Assembly (NCBI GenBank): GCA_016712665.1
Contig: JADJQP010000001.1
Coordinates: 1,054,001 to 1,118,000, forward strand
DNA: 64,000 bases
DNA from: Bacteroidota bacterium
GTDB lineage: Bacteria > Bacteroidota > Bacteroidia > Chitinophagales > Chitinophagaceae
Direction: 5' to 3'
A model generated the notes under the pieces. It ran no database searches. It was not told the DNA's origin and saw nothing but the letters and a program-made list of their open reading frames with translations. The position numbers and the translations under genes are program-made. Shown here in pieces: positions 28,218 to 38,105 of this stretch. Position 1 is the stretch's first letter; each line of letters begins with the position of its first letter.

Positions 28218-31200
28218 TTATTCAATCAAAATTTTCCTCGTATAATGTACGTTGTTTTCATCTTGAATAAGCACAAAATAAAGACCCGGACGTAAGGAGG
28301 TACAATTGAAGGTAATTTTATTTGGCTGCATATCGGAAGAAAGCTCTACCTGTTGTCCCAATTGGTTGCAAATTTTTATATTGCTTCTATCGATGTTTTT
28401 CCCTTCAATAACAAATTGGCTATTAGCAGGATTAGGATATACAGTGATTTCCTTGCTTTCAAATAATTCTTCATAAGAAAGTGGATAATCTATTGTAAAA
28501 TTGTAGATGAGTGATTTGCCAAAATCGCCTTCAAAATTGATGATGGTTGCTCCTGTAGTTTTTCTAAATCTTGCAAAACCAACGCCATCATTATTGGCCC
28601 AAAAATCAATTCCGTCTTCCCCAGCGTCGGTCATTACAAAGGAATAACAGCCCCAGCCTAATTGTAGGGTATCTTTATATTGTGTATTGTTTGCCATGTT
28701 ATCGCGCATGAAAACCTGATTGCCATTTTCGTCAATAATTTCATATTTACTTTCAGATCCTGATAAATTTGTTTTAAACCATATATAGAAATTACTAGGT
28801 ACCACATTAGTAATATTAAAGGTGCTATTAAATTTATTGTTGTGAACATAGGCATCTGCACCATTGTTTGGGTCTTTGATTTCTACATGAAAAATATTAT
28901 TGGTGGCACCTGTAACGGCACCCCACAAATTGTCGCTTCCTGGAAGGGCCACTTCAGCACTTTCCATAAATGCTAAATTGCCTGTCCAGTTAAACATTTC
29001 CTTTATGGTATTATTATTAACCCAATATTCAATAGTAAGACTAGTCAGTGCAGTAGATCCGGTATTTCGAATCACAACCAAGGGGTCATTACAAGTAGAA
29101 TTGGTGCGTGCATATTCTACTTTGGTACTCGGATTTTTTACATCCACAACTGCGGCATCCAATACAAAATTTGGATTGCCATAGGAAACCAACTGGTTAC
29201 TGACCCAATAGGTGGTAGAACCTGCGGCGGTAACGATACCGTAATCGATGGTATTGGTGCCAGGTATATTGAGGAATGGAGTAATGTCCATTTCCTTTAC
29301 ATCAGTAGCCATTCCGGGGCACCATCCGGCACGATCGTAAATCCAGGTACCACCTTGCGGATACACCGGATTCTCAGCACATTTTTTCCATACGTCCCAC
29401 GAAAATTCCGGAGCCCCTCCTGCTATATTAATTTGGTGGGTTCTAGGAATAAATTCACCCTCCTGTCCATGTCCGGTAATGGCTGATTTTATTTTAAATG
29501 AAGTAGCTGTCGGGGTTAGTGGTACCGAACGAGGCTCATATCGGTCGTCATTGAGAATGGATGTGTATCCGGTGGCTTCCACACGCCAAAGGTTGCTGAT
29601 ATCCTTCACATCACGAGGGGGTGTACCAACGATAAACATAAATTTGATATCCATATCTTCTTGGCGTTCACCTCCACCATTGATAAACATTCGTTTCCAG
29701 CCTTTTAGGATTGGTGCATAATCTGTTACATCAAAAACCCAGGTTTTTCCGCTCATGCCCAAATCTAAATTAATGCCATAAGGAGTTACAAAGGATACCA
29801 ATTGAAAAGCAGACGGGTATCGTTGGAAATAGTCGAGCTGGGTAATGTTGATAGTGCCTTGTGTAGCCACATTTACGGAGTCGATGATGAGGTTGGTAAC
29901 CCCATCATACACATAGGTATACCCGCTTTGGTAATAGGTATTGGTGTCGAAAGGGAGAATATTATTATTGGCTGCAATAAAACTATAAACGGTATTGCTG
30001 TTATTTTGCACAGAATCCATTACGGTAATGGTGGTAATAGTTTGTGTGTAAACCCCTTGCACAAACGTTACCATAGGTCTGTTATCGGTAGCTGTGAAAT
30101 TCTTGAAAATATCTTTCCCTTTAAAAATCGACCAGGATGGGGTGCCGGCAACGGTAGCGCTCGCATTTGCCGGTGAGGCATCTGCACTGACCGTTCCTGT
30201 GCCCTCATTTAATTTGTAATAGGCGGCAAGACTAGCATAATTGGGATGCGACGCATCGATAGATTGATTCATCCATGCTTGAATAGTAGCTTGCGATAGT
30301 TCTGTTTTCCACAAACTGAATTCATCCATTTGGCCAAAATACGGATTGGACATATTGGGTGCTCCACCAAGCATAAAATCTGTAATTTCAACAGGTAAGG
30401 TTTTACCGGTTCCGGTTTGCCAAAGAACCCCATTGAGGTAAATATTCATGATACCTGTGGTTGCATTTTTTGTAAAGGCCCAATGATTCCACTGACCTTC
30501 AAATTCGGGATTGGTGGCCGGTTTTTCAATACGGTCGAAGGGGCCTCCAAATCCTGCATCCCAATAAATGGAGGAGTTTGACCAAGGTAAATGGATATTG
30601 GCTTGTCGATGATTTTGAGCATTAGTTGCATATAAAATGGAGGTATTGGCAGGCAGTGCGTTGGCATTACCATAGGTCCAAAAACAAATGCTGATTTGGT
30701 TATTAAAGTTACCGAAATTGGCATTTCCAAGACTTACTTGATTATTTCCGGTGAAATTAAAACTATAATCAGTTGCTTCGCTAACCAAACCGGATGTGAA
30801 GGGTGTAATATCGCTGAGTACGATGTTGTCGCTACCATTGGCTGCGTTGCTAAAACTAAATTCAACGAGTATATTATCCGTTCCATTCCAATTGAAGTTG
30901 TTGTAGAAATTAAGTTGATTGATACCGTTTACAAATGTGGTATTTAAAAAATATACTTCGGTAAACCCAGTGATATCAGGTGTTGCATTATTTAGGCTTG
31001 CTTGGGTTACATGTTTGAGTCTGATTTTTAAAAATTGGGTGGCTGATCCTACATTGCTCACATTTAATCGAAGACTACTAATATCACCTGCTACAAGTCC
31101 GGCAGCGCTTAGTTCTGTGGCTGTCCATAAATATTGTGATTTAGAAGTGGTAAGATGCGCATTAAGAGGTGCGACAGAGGTAGTGCTCCCGGCGCCTAGC

Positions 31201-31649
31201 GTTGCGCTTGTTTCGCTGATGATTGCATTGTTCACCACGTTTTGCTGGTTGTACTGGTAATAGGTGTAGGTGGGATTTGTGGTATAGTTATAGGTTTGTC
31301 CGTTAAAGCCGGTAATAATATGCGAAGGATGTTTGGCCTTTACAGAATCTGTTTTGGTAGAATCAACGATATAGGTATTGCAAGTATAATCCCATTCGCC
31401 ACAGCCAATATTCGTTTGTCCTTGTACACCCGGCGAAACCAGTCCATTTTTACAACGCATATTGTACAGCATGTATATTTTTTCGTACGTCACTCCCGGA
31501 ATATTCGGAAATTGAATCATCGAATCTCGGCTATGCTGCGTTTGGGTATAATTAAACGTTGAGGTAATAATAGTATCACCGGCAACCTGGGCGGCTGAAA
31601 ATTTTACGAAACCAATAAGAAGGGTGAAAAGGAGAATAATTCTTTGCAT
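28218..31649 (-). CDS. PNGase F-like secreted protein with inserted LamG domain and T9SS sorting domain
   Basis: About 1143 residues from ATG 31649 (MQRIILLFTLLIGFVKFSAAQ signal peptide). The region 55-100 (YEKIYMLYNMRC..IGCGEWDYTCNTYI) matches the start of peptide-N-glycosidase F. It is then interrupted by a LamG/concanavalin-like domain at about 295-480 (FTGNNQVSLGNANFGNF, WNHWAFTKNATTGIMNIYLN, FGQMDEFSLWK). The PNGase fold resumes at about 635 (WVFDVTDYAPILKGWKR, FMFIVGTPPRDV) and includes ITGHGQEGEFIPRTHQINI (about 725-745) and DRAGWCPGM (about 776). A T9SS tail begins ITVYPNPANSQF. The Asp of the EWD motif and the Glu of GEF are kept, while the position of the third acidic residue reads GGG. 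It may bind or cleave N-glycans; activity is uncertain. Confidence 0.75.
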   Translation of the reverse strand: MQRIILLFTLLIGFVKFSAAQVAGDTIITSTFNYTQTQHSRDSMIQFPNIPGVTYEKIYMLYNMRCKNGLVSPGVQGQTNIGCGEWDYTCNTYIVDSTKTDSVKAKHPSHIITGFNGQTYNYTTNPTYTYYQYNQQNVVNNAIISETSATLGAGSTTSVAPLNAHLTTSKSQYLWTATELSAAGLVAGDISSLRLNVSNVGSATQFLKIRLKHVTQASLNNATPDITGFTEVYFLNTTFVNGINQLNFYNNFNWNGTDNILVEFSFSNAANGSDNIVLSDITPFTSGLVSEATDYSFNFTGNNQVSLGNANFGNFNNQISICFWTYGNANALPANTSILYATNAQNHRQANIHLPWSNSSIYWDAGFGGPFDRIEKPATNPEFEGQWNHWAFTKNATTGIMNIYLNGVLWQTGTGKTLPVEITDFMLGGAPNMSNPYFGQMDEFSLWKTELSQATIQAWMNQSIDASHPNYASLAAYYKLNEGTGTVSADASPANASATVAGTPSWSIFKGKDIFKNFTATDNRPMVTFVQGVYTQTITTITVMDSVQNNSNTVYSFIAANNNILPFDTNTYYQSGYTYVYDGVTNLIIDSVNVATQGTINITQLDYFQRYPSAFQLVSFVTPYGINLDLGMSGKTWVFDVTDYAPILKGWKRMFINGGGERQEDMDIKFMFIVGTPPRDVKDISNLWRVEATGYTSILNDDRYEPRSVPLTPTATSFKIKSAITGHGQEGEFIPRTHQINIAGGAPEFSWDVWKKCAENPVYPQGGTWIYDRAGWCPGMATDVKEMDITPFLNIPGTNTIDYGIVTAAGSTTYWVSNQLVSYGNPNFVLDAAVVDVKNPSTKVEYARTNSTCNDPLVVIRNTGSTALTSLTIEYWVNNNTIKEMFNWTGNLAFMESAEVALPGSDNLWGAVTGATNNIFHVEIKDPNNGADAYVHNNKFNSTFNITNVVPSNFYIWFKTNLSGSESKYEIIDENGNQVFMRDNMANNTQYKDTLQLGWGCYSFVMTDAGEDGIDFWANNDGVGFARFRKTTGATIINFEGDFGKSLIYNFTIDYPLSYEELFESKEITVYPNPANSQFVIEGKNIDRSNIKICNQLGQQVELSSDMQPNKITFNCTSLRPGLYFVLIQDENNVHYTRKILIE

Positions 31650-31651
31650 AA

Positions 31652-31693
31652 AAAAAGGATTGTTTTGCAAATCTATGCAAAAAAATCCTTTTT
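31652..31693 (-). terminator. Rho-independent terminator of the C1 peptidase gene
   Basis: AAAAAGGATT (31652-31661) faces AATCCTTTTT (31684-31693), with an inner stem TTTTGCA/TGCAAAA (31663-31669, 31676-31682). On the minus strand the 17-bp stem is followed by a T-run that reaches the ATG of the next gene. It lies 36 bases after the stop of the peptidase gene, so the next gene (start 31649) would need read-through or a hidden promoter. Confidence 0.75.
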
Positions 31694-31728
31694 AATAGAA
31701 TCATTACGATTCGAATAAGGGTCTGGCT

Positions 31729-32905
31729 TTATTTCAATTTTCTGATAATTTCAGACGGGATTGCCGCTTCGTTTACCAAAATGACAGTGGTTTTGTAATT
31801 AAAAAATGCCTTGGAAACATACAGATATCCTTTATAGTCATTTTTGTCTCCCCAACTATTTTTCACCATATAATATCTCTTTGTCGTTTTGGTCTTTTGC
31901 CAAGCCTACTATATGCATGCCATGGTCATCGGTGGTGGTATAATTATCAAAGGCATCTTCACGTACTTCGGGGGTAATATTTTTCTCTTTCTGAGGACCA
32001 TCAAATATTTTTTTTAACTCGTCAGCTTCCATATCTTCAAATTCTTTTTCGGGTACAATGGCCACTCCATTTTTCCAGCTAAAGCCTTTTTCACTCACAT
32101 CGGTAGCCCATGCAACGGTGTATCCACTTTGTAAGGCATTGTCTACTATAGAAGTTAAATCGTTGAGGGGTACATTGTATACACTTTGTAAACTCCAGTT
32201 GTCGGGCACCATAAGCATGGTGGCTTCGTAATATGGGGCATAGGTAAAGGAGGAGAGTTCAATATATTTTTCAGGTTTTAGTCCTACTACCTGTTCGGCA
32301 AACGAGAGGGGTGTATACTCTTTACCCTTCCAGGTAAAGGTTTCGGGTACCTTGCCCAAGTAGGTATCCAATGCTGCTGTAAAGGCCGGCAACCAGTTTT
32401 TAGTTAATTTCCCATTTCTATTTTCTACAATCCCTTTCAGCATTCCTTCCAAAGCGGCTTGCATTTCGCCAAATTTATTTTTAGAGGTGCCATAGTTCAG
32501 TCCGGTATACACTTCATAAGGCACTGCGCCATACTTTTTATAAATGGTCACTACATCGTGCAATTCGGCACCGTCGCCCCATCCGATATTGCCATGCATA
32601 CGCACATAGTTTTTTGCTCTTTCAATATAGGCGCAACGAGCAGTATAGATTTCTGAAATATCTACCAATTCTTTGCCTCCTTTCATCATTTCACTTTCAA
32701 GAAAGGAATTGCCCGAGTAACTCCAGCAGGTGCCTGAGCTTCCTTGATTTTTTACCGGACTATCCTCCAAATCAATGATGGAAGTGAATTTAAATTTCTT
32801 AGCGCTGTCTGATTTATTAGCGTCTAATGATTTTACAAGGTTGTCTTGCGCAATAGAATGCAATGCAATACCAAGACCTAAAAAAGATAGAATTAATTTT
32901 TTCAT
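31729..32905 (-). pseudogene. Secreted bleomycin-hydrolase-like cysteine peptidase (C1B), frameshift near the C-terminus
   Basis: About 390 residues when repaired, from ATG 32905 (MKKLILSFLGLGIALHSIAQ signal peptide). It has the C1 peptidase core: Gln in VKNQGSSGTCWSYS with catalytic Cys, and catalytic His in DHGMHIVGLA. The third residue (Asn) lies in VKNSWGDKND, which is read only after removing one base near 31874-31880; the unrepaired ORF ends at 31856 after EILYGEK. The restored frame runs on (YKGYLYVSKAFFNYKTTVIL) to TAA at 31729-31731. Family members are aminopeptidase C/bleomycin hydrolase, normally cytoplasmic hexamers; here a signal peptide indicates a periplasmic or exported version. 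A strong terminator follows. Confidence 0.8.
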
Positions 32906-32967
32906 GGCGTGAAAATAATACAGGAAATGAAAATTGTAGAAAAAAATTGGATGAGCGGTTAAATTTT

Positions 32968-32993
32968 GGCCACAAAGGCCCAAAGACGCGAAG
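32968..32993. repeat. Intergenic repeat fragment (GGCC..AAAGACGCGAAG type)
   Basis: GGCCACAAAGGCCCAAAGACGCGAAG lies in the short gap between two minus-strand genes. Its reverse complement (CTTCGCGTCTTTG...) resembles the CTTTGCG/CTTCGCG-rich repeats at 40.6 kb, so it is probably a worn copy of the same interspersed family common between Bacteroidota genes. Confidence 0.45.
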
Positions 32994-33027
32994 AAGAACA
33001 ATTTGTATGCTTCAATTAGTACGAATT

Positions 33028-36000
33028 TTACTCAATCACCACTTTCTTCATACTCTGGCTTTTACCTTGTCTTAATTTCAATAGATATACGCCTTTAGGT
33101 AATTCTTTCACCGTTAGCTCAATGGTGTTTTTGCCATTCGTAGTTTTTGCAATTACAGTTTTTACTACTTGTCCCAAAGTATTGCACAGTGTAACCACAC
33201 TTTGATCTAATGAGTTACTATTAAATTCTATCGTCAGTTTGTCCTTTGCAGGGTTAGGATATACTTTTATTTCCTTGTCTAATTCCTGTGAGGTGACATT
33301 CGTAGGAAATGCAATCGTATTGATGGTTGTATTTGTAATAATCGGTGCATTGAAATCAAAATAGATGGCTGCGGTATTATTGATCACATCACCAATTTGG
33401 TTGGTATTTTTTTGTTCAATACTGTAGGCGATATATCCGTGACTCAATGGTTCATTGACATTACTATCGGGCAGCATGATATTGTCAAATTTGAATTTAA
33501 GGATATTACCATTGAGAATTTCTATTTTGTAGGGGTGGCTAAAACCGGTAACCTTTAAAGTGTGGATATCTAGTTTGTCACTTAAAGTATCAAGGATATA
33601 TATATTGTGTGCTGAGTCAGTGCCTGTATTTTGAAAACGAATCTGATAATTTAATATAGAATCCTGTAAAGTAATTTTGCCGGTTGGGCCTTCGCCTATA
33701 GGGTTTACAGATTTGTCATTGGGGTCAAATGCACCCACAACAACACTTGGTGATGAATAAACATTATTATTCGGATTTGCATCCACAAAATTAATGGGTG
33801 TGATTTCAGCAGTACTTATAATATTGGTACCTAGCGGTATGTTTGCTGGGGTAGCAGAAATTACATGAAAAGAAAGATTTGTATATGGATTAATTGTTAC
33901 ATTACTCCAAACTATTGAATCTGCATTCGCAATAGGATACACACCTTGATTCATTGGCATGGTTACATTTAAAACTAAGGGATTTGACAATAAAAAACTT
34001 AGATTAAACATTTGTGGATTTGCCGAGGCATTCCAAACATTAATATGAGATGCAGTGTTAAATCCTGGTACGATAGGGTTTGAATAAATATATACACCAA
34101 GGTCAATTGCTACATTTGAAGTGTCTTTAAAGTCATTGTTAGAAAGGTTGTTATTAATCGCATTGAGTACAAGCGCACTAGGTTGTGCACAAGCATTGGG
34201 AGCACTAAAACCATTGAAGTTATGTGTAAGGCTATAGTTGCCATAAGGCACATTTGAAAATTGATAATTGCCTGACATGTTGGTAAATGCCAAAGCCCCA
34301 TTAGACAACTGTACTGAAATGTTTGGTAAATTGTAATCATTTGCATCATTTATACAGCTTGAGTTGCCATCATAATATATATTGCCTGAAATTGTTCCGC
34401 AATTAAGACCTTGAGCACTCACAGTATTTAAAACATTTAGACAATCTCCATTTGCATTTGAAATTTTAACTTGGTAAGAACCTGAGTTGACATTGACTAG
34501 ATCTTGCGCTATCGCTCCATTATTCCATAAGTATGTCAAACCATTTGGGTTTGCTGGCACGATATCGATGGCGCCATCACCAGCCAAATGGCATGTTTCG
34601 TCATACACTGTGCTCGTTACCGTTATTGGCAAAATGGCAGAAACTTGAACAATATCAAAAGTATCCGACTTGACACACCCGGCAATATTACTTACTGTAA
34701 GTGTGTAAGTGGCGGCATTTAAAGAATTAAAAATACCATTGTTATTTGCAATATTTCCAGGTTGTACCGTATAAGTAAAAGGACCTACCGCATTGCCATA
34801 TGCTTGAAAAGACGCATTTCCTCCAGCACCACAAATGATAGAATCAATTCCAATAACACTGACAATAATTTGAGAGGTATCTATGATGATGCTTGTGATG
34901 GTATTGCTACATAAGTTGGCATCTGAAACATGGATTGTATAAGTACCGGCTGCCAAATTATTAAAAACCCCGATGCCGTTAATAACATTTCCTGGATTTA
35001 AAGTAAATGAGTATGGTGGCGTGCCAAATAACGCTGTACAGTTAATACTGCCATTATTTACGCCATTACATTGACTATTTGTGGAGTTTGCTGTCAGTTG
35101 TATCTGATTAAAATTAAAAATGCTTGTTCCGGTACAGGTGTTGGCGTCAGTGACGGTGATTGTATAAATGCCACCACACATATTATCAAACGTTCCCACA
35201 ATAGGTTGGTTTGCAGCGGGACTAATCGCATAGGTAAAAGGTGCATTGCCACCCATGACATTTGTGATGCCAATACTTCCAACACAAGTACAAGAAAGGT
35301 TGTTTATAGTAGTTATACTAAAATTCAACGAAGGAAGTCCTAAAACTACGATGGTGGTTGCGATACATCCATTAGCATCAGTTGCTACTATCGTATATTG
35401 TGAACTCAGTAAATTGCTAAAAATACCAGGTTGATTTTGTATGCCAACTACAGGTAAAATGCTATAATAAGTTGGTGGAGTGCCTCCGATAGCTGTTACG
35501 GTAATGATGCCATCTGTTACTCCGACACATGTGGGATTTGAAAAATTGACATTGGAATAACTTAATGGCATGGGTTCACTTATATTAAGCATTGCGGTTG
35601 CCGAACAACCACTTGCATCAATAACCAATACAGTATAGGTGCCCGCACATGCTCCAATAATAGATCCGTTATTTTGTATAGCAGCCATTGCAGGGTAAAG
35701 GGAATATGAATAAGGCGGGGTGCCGCCTACTACATTTGCTTGGGCGCTACCTGTACATAAACCATTACATATTGGGCTTGTTACGTTTACTAGGTTCATT
35801 GTAAGATTGGGAGGGTTGGCCAATTGCGCCGTGGTTGATCCACTACAAGCATTTGCGTCAGTAATTGTTATGGTGTAAACTGTTCCTCCACAAAGTCCAA
35901 AAGCATTGCCTAAAATGTCAATTATTGCGCCACCAGTAATATTATATGTATAAGCTGGCAAACCTCCAACTGAAATTGTAGAAACTGTTCCATCACAACC

Positions 36001-37044
36001 TGGTACACATGATGGCGGTGTTACGGCATTCACAGAGAGAATAGGGGAGTTTGGACCAACAAACTGTATTGTGGTTGTAGCCCAACAAGCATTTGCATCT
36101 GAAGCAGTGATAGTGTATACTACTCCTGCACATAAATTGCTGGAATTGCCGTTAATATCGATCAGCGCTCCTCCTGTTATACTGTAAGAATAGGGAGGGG
36201 TGCCTCCAATTGCAGTAGCATTAGCAGTAGCATCGCAACCTGGCACACACGTCGGTGTGGTTGCAGGATTAACATTCACAACCAGCATTTGGGGCTCGGT
36301 AATGGCAAATGCCGTCGTGCCAATACAGCTATTTGCATCAGTCAAGGTTGCGGTGTAATTTCCAGCACATAATCCATTTACTGCACCTGTATTAACATTA
36401 ATAACCCCAGGAGCAGTAATGGAGTATATATACGACGGTGCACCACCAACGCCCGATAATTGTGCAGTTCCATCACAAAGACCATTACATGTTACATTTG
36501 TAATATTGGAAACAGTGAGTATAGGATTACCTGGTTGGGCCAAATTAACAGTAGTAGTAATAGTACATCCATTTGCGTCTGCACATTGTATGGTGTATGA
36601 AGTATTGGCACATAAATACGTACAATTTCCTACAGTATCCACTACGCCACCGTTAAAAATAGAATAGGTAAATGGAGGGACTCCTCCAATGGTACTTGTT
36701 GCAGCAGCTCCATCACATCCCGGTACGCAAGATGGCGAAGTGGTAGTGGTAATGTTGAATGAAATCGGAGGACCAGGAGCGCTAACTACAATCATGCTAT
36801 CCATGCAAGGTGAGGAATCTGTAACATAAATTGTGTAAGTCCCCGCAGGTACACCAACAAAAGTTCCACCTGCTTGAGGTACTCCGTTGTTAAGCTGATA
36901 GGTAAATGGAGCAATGCCACCCGACACGCTTACATTTATGGTTCCGCAGTAGGCTGGATTATTGGCATTCATGGTAAATCCACATTGTGAAAACACATTC
37001 GATGAAAACAGTATCAACAAGGAAAGCAGTAGGTATTTTTTCAT
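33028..37044 (-). CDS. SprB-repeat adhesin-like protein with T9SS sorting domain
   Basis: Protein of 1338 residues. Signal peptide MKKYLLLSLLILFSSNVFSQ, then about eleven SprB-type repeats of 75-85 residues (about 25-860), each with a Cys pair (PSCVPGCDG, ITNVTCNGLCDG), a GGxPPYSYS-like strand and a closing AGTYTITVTDANGC-like strand. A carboxypeptidase-regulatory/SdrD B-like segment follows (about 870-960, ISGNIYYDGNSSCINDAND). A DUF11/DUF7619-type domain spans about 1115-1245 (YQIRFQNTGTDSAHNIYI), and a T9SS type A domain (IKVYPNPAKDKLTIEF) ends in KKVVIE. SprB is the mobile gliding adhesin of Flavobacterium; this protein is shorter and may act as a surface adhesin without proven motility. 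No gld/spr motor genes lie in the window. Confidence 0.85.
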   Translation of the reverse strand: MKKYLLLSLLILFSSNVFSQCGFTMNANNPAYCGTINVSVSGGIAPFTYQLNNGVPQAGGTFVGVPAGTYTIYVTDSSPCMDSMIVVSAPGPPISFNITTTTSPSCVPGCDGAAATSTIGGVPPFTYSIFNGGVVDTVGNCTYLCANTSYTIQCADANGCTITTTVNLAQPGNPILTVSNITNVTCNGLCDGTAQLSGVGGAPSYIYSITAPGVINVNTGAVNGLCAGNYTATLTDANSCIGTTAFAITEPQMLVVNVNPATTPTCVPGCDATANATAIGGTPPYSYSITGGALIDINGNSSNLCAGVVYTITASDANACWATTTIQFVGPNSPILSVNAVTPPSCVPGCDGTVSTISVGGLPAYTYNITGGAIIDILGNAFGLCGGTVYTITITDANACSGSTTAQLANPPNLTMNLVNVTSPICNGLCTGSAQANVVGGTPPYSYSLYPAMAAIQNNGSIIGACAGTYTVLVIDASGCSATAMLNISEPMPLSYSNVNFSNPTCVGVTDGIITVTAIGGTPPTYYSILPVVGIQNQPGIFSNLLSSQYTIVATDANGCIATTIVVLGLPSLNFSITTINNLSCTCVGSIGITNVMGGNAPFTYAISPAANQPIVGTFDNMCGGIYTITVTDANTCTGTSIFNFNQIQLTANSTNSQCNGVNNGSINCTALFGTPPYSFTLNPGNVINGIGVFNNLAAGTYTIHVSDANLCSNTITSIIIDTSQIIVSVIGIDSIICGAGGNASFQAYGNAVGPFTYTVQPGNIANNNGIFNSLNAATYTLTVSNIAGCVKSDTFDIVQVSAILPITVTSTVYDETCHLAGDGAIDIVPANPNGLTYLWNNGAIAQDLVNVNSGSYQVKISNANGDCLNVLNTVSAQGLNCGTISGNIYYDGNSSCINDANDYNLPNISVQLSNGALAFTNMSGNYQFSNVPYGNYSLTHNFNGFSAPNACAQPSALVLNAINNNLSNNDFKDTSNVAIDLGVYIYSNPIVPGFNTASHINVWNASANPQMFNLSFLLSNPLVLNVTMPMNQGVYPIANADSIVWSNVTINPYTNLSFHVISATPANIPLGTNIISTAEITPINFVDANPNNNVYSSPSVVVGAFDPNDKSVNPIGEGPTGKITLQDSILNYQIRFQNTGTDSAHNIYILDTLSDKLDIHTLKVTGFSHPYKIEILNGNILKFKFDNIMLPDSNVNEPLSHGYIAYSIEQKNTNQIGDVINNTAAIYFDFNAPIITNTTINTIAFPTNVTSQELDKEIKVYPNPAKDKLTIEFNSNSLDQSVVTLCNTLGQVVKTVIAKTTNGKNTIELTVKELPKGVYLLKLRQGKSQSMKKVVIE

Positions 37045-37497
37045 ACATTAATTTCTTCTCTAACAAAGATTGGCTTTCCAACAATACAAACAAAAGAAGT
37101 TTTGTCATTTTATTCTCATAAACCTTTTTATTACATTGCAATGACAAATTAAAATGCTTTAATACACAAACTCCACAAAATTGTTGGTGCTAATGATTTC
37201 AGTACTTGCTTGTGGATACAAGTTTGTAAGTGCTTGTGTCACTTTGTTTTTTTACTACTATTCCAAGCAGGTACAAAAATTTCATTACAAAGAAAAAAGT
37301 TTAAAAACTTCCGATATACTAGCAAAATAGATATTAATATTTCCAGTATGGTGGAATTTTCAATAGTTTTTATTAGGCCGGTTTCTATTAAAGAACTGAT
37401 AGAAAATCAAACGAAATATCAATTTTCTTTATTTCAACTTTATCTTTGATAAAATAATGAAAATTATTTCATCAAAAAAATATTACACTCTGTTTTT
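37045..37497. other. Divergent intergenic region of 453 bases
   Basis: AT-rich DNA between two divergent genes. The only ORF on the plus strand (37210-37449) has atypical composition and ends at a promoter, so it is not called. Apart from the -7 box at 37441 no hairpin or repeat was seen. Confidence 0.4.
37441..37448 (+). promoter_or_regulatory. -7 box TATCTTTG of the YCII gene
   Basis: Exact TAnnTTTG match 49 bases before ATG 37498, a normal leader length. The -33 position is AT-rich without a clear TTG. Confidence 0.45.
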
Positions 37498-37956
37498 ATG
37501 AAATTTCTATTTACTTCGTTCATCATTTGCCTTATGGGCACCAGTGTTCATGCTCAAAACGCTAACCCCAATTATGATTCGGTACTTGCCCAAAAATTGC
37601 AAGCAGATGATTACGGAATGAAATCGTATGTTTTAGTGATTTTGAAAACAGGTAGCAATACTACAAAGGATCAAAAAATCACTGATAGTTGTTTTCAAGG
37701 ACATATGAATAATATCAAACACTTAGTAAAAATAGAGAAATTATGTGTGGCCGGACCATTAGGTAAAAATGAAGATAGCTATCGTGGTATTTTTATTTTA
37801 AATGTAAAGACATTCGAAGAAGCCAATGAATTATTACAAAGCGATCCGGCGATTAGTGCTCAATTGCTTGAACCGGTGCTTTATCATTGGTACGGCTCAG
37901 CTGCATTGCCTGAATACTTAAATGCCTCGGATAAAATTTGGAAAAAAAGTCATTGA
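37498..37956 (+). CDS. Exported YCII-related protein
   Basis: Protein of 152 residues. A signal peptide (MKFLFTSFIICLMGTSVHAQ) precedes a YCII-like ferredoxin-fold domain at about 40-140: YGMKSYVLVILKTGS, SCFQGHMNNIKHLVKIEKL, CVAGPLGKNEDSYRGIFIL, EEANELLQSDPAI and VLYHWYGSA. YCII proteins are small, usually cytoplasmic, with a conserved His (here in GHMNN) and often unknown catalytic roles. Export to the periplasm is a Bacteroidota-type variation. It stands alone with its own promoter; about 150 bases of featureless DNA follow before the convergent NuoF gene. Confidence 0.8.
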   Translation: MKFLFTSFIICLMGTSVHAQNANPNYDSVLAQKLQADDYGMKSYVLVILKTGSNTTKDQKITDSCFQGHMNNIKHLVKIEKLCVAGPLGKNEDSYRGIFILNVKTFEEANELLQSDPAISAQLLEPVLYHWYGSAALPEYLNASDKIWKKSH

Positions 37957-38105
37957 CTTTTCGAACAACAAGCACTGCAGAATGCTACTTTATTGTATTG
38001 GATGAATCAATCGAAAATGTAGTCCAGCAGTAACAAATGTATAAATTTGGCAGGAAGTACTCGACACTATTATTCGCCTTGAGCACTGCGTCCAGTTGGA
38101 ACCAC

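Noticed and set aside
37210..37449. 79-codon ORF in the divergent gap
   Set aside because: Biased AT-rich composition with no start signal, and it runs into the -7 box of the next gene.
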